DNA from: Zizania palustris
Lineage: Eukaryota; Streptophyta; Magnoliopsida; Poales; Poaceae
NCBI GenBank assembly: GCA_019279435.1
Contig: JAAALK010000287.1
Span: forward strand, 83,455,886 to 83,519,885
Direction of reading: 5' to 3'
DNA length: 64,000 nt
Made by a program: the position numbers and the translations under genes. This document shows, piece by piece, positions 63,490 through 64,000 of the stretch; position 1 is the first letter of the stretch; every line of letters starts with the position of its first letter. Below the pieces are notes generated by a model, which saw nothing but the letters and a program-made list of their open reading frames with translations, was not told where the DNA came from and did no database searches.

Positions 63490-64000
63490 TGTTTACAATC
63501 TGTTATAAGGAGCCCCTAAAGTGAAGTAATGTTTAAGGTGCTCCGCATGCCATGCATGTTTTAATTCCTCACCATCTAAATTAGCTAATTTAAAAGATCC
63601 GGGGTGTCCTGAACACAAGATGATGTATGGTCCTTCCCATTTATTTCCTAATTTTCCCAAAGCAATTATGCTTTGCAATACTAGATGGCCCGGCTTAAGT
63701 TCGTTAAGCTTTATTTTTGGGTCATACCAAGTCTTCGTCTGATGTTAATACTTCATTAGGTTAGCAACAGCTCGATGACTTGTTTCTTCAGTCAAGTCCA
63801 GCGAAGTGGGTCTTTCATTGTTATTTTTTGGTTCGATGGTGCGGAGGGAACGTCCTTTGAGCTCCGTCAGCATCATGGCTTCAACTCCGAATAATAACCA
63901 GAAAGGTGTGAACCCTAATCTTCGGAAGTTCGTCGGTCCATAGCCCCTTGGCCAATCCTACTATCCTTCGATTTAAGCCTGACAAGATATTAAAATTGGC
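63490..64000 (-). pseudogene. pol: C-terminal integrase of Tat-2 (partial, runs off the window)
   Basis: Minus-strand reading from 64000 shows TPFWLLFGVEAMMLTE, then TWYDPKIKLNELKPGHLVLQ, NKWEGPYIILCSGHPGSFKL and HAEHLKHYF, ending at a stop at 63493. This is the usual end of Tat-lineage integrase. One in-frame UAA lies upstream of HQTKTWYDP and further shifts are likely, so it is decayed. It fixes the minus orientation of the whole Tat-2 element and shows that the plus-strand gene to its left is antisense and 3' of pol. Confidence 0.85.

Larger units (their letters stand above)
36137..64000 (-). mobile_element. Tat/Grande-like Ty3/gypsy element Tat-2, minus strand, continues off the window
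   Basis: Left to right: 3' LTR (36137-36658), polypurine tract, antisense accessory gene on the plus strand (37114-62160, interrupted), a 60-61 bp tandem repeat, then the C-terminal end of integrase on the minus strand. RT, gag and the 5' LTR lie beyond 64000. An unusually long 3' internal region with an antisense gene and tandem repeats is known from Grande and other Tat elements. Sireviruses B and D are inserted in the antisense gene; without them the visible part is about 5.8 kb. Confidence 0.8.

Overview
The window is plant nuclear DNA, almost certainly from a grass (Poaceae). The evidence is two Tourist-type MITEs with TAA/TTA target duplications, a GC-rich single-exon gene, and a stack of LTR retrotransposons of the Sirevirus, Tekay-like and Tat-like kinds typical of grass intergenic space. 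The species cannot be named from sequence alone. There is one convincing host gene: a receptor-like protein of the RLP44 type on the minus strand at 3904-4770. I see no tRNA or rRNA gene and no CRISPR array. Everything else is mobile DNA or unassigned spacer.

Layout. 1-2263: decayed LTR-retrotransposon ends (two minus-strand primer-binding-like sites at 146 and 1088). 2264-2513: a Tourist-like MITE. 2934-3085: a small tandem repeat. 3904-4770: RLP44-like gene. 4920-5250: a second Tourist-like MITE directly 5' of it. About 5600-29737: one minus-strand Tat-type Ty3/gypsy element (here Tat-1), read left to right as 3' LTR end, antisense accessory ORF, (gap), RNase H-RT-protease, gag. It is split by a Tekay-like chromovirus (7872-15785, cut off by a 100-N assembly gap at 15786-15885) and by Sirevirus A (18118-28951, minus strand, target duplication AAGGT). 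29738-35100: truncated Sirevirus E, minus strand. 35101-36136: remnant of another LTR element with a plus-strand PBS. 36137-64000 (continuing off the window): a second minus-strand Tat/Grande-like gypsy element (Tat-2), with its 3' LTR at 36137-36658, a plus-strand (antisense) multi-exon accessory gene, a 60-61 bp tandem repeat and the end of integrase. It is split by Sirevirus B (37871-48772, plus strand, target duplication GATTT) and Sirevirus D (49051-60198, minus strand, target duplication AAGAC).

The nesting gives relative ages. Tat-1 and Tat-2 are the old hosts. By eye, D has about 2% LTR divergence and is broken. B has about 0.6% and A about 0.1% (two differences in 1979 bp). A and B belong to one family and carry full-length gag (820 codons) and pol (1050 codons). 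In both copies gag and pol are in the same frame, separated by one UAG. No new host system was found. The observations most worth following are that gag-UAG-pol arrangement, the two independent antisense accessory genes each with its own TATA-like box, the intact extra ORF of the Tekay-like element, and the palindrome-rich Sirevirus LTRs.
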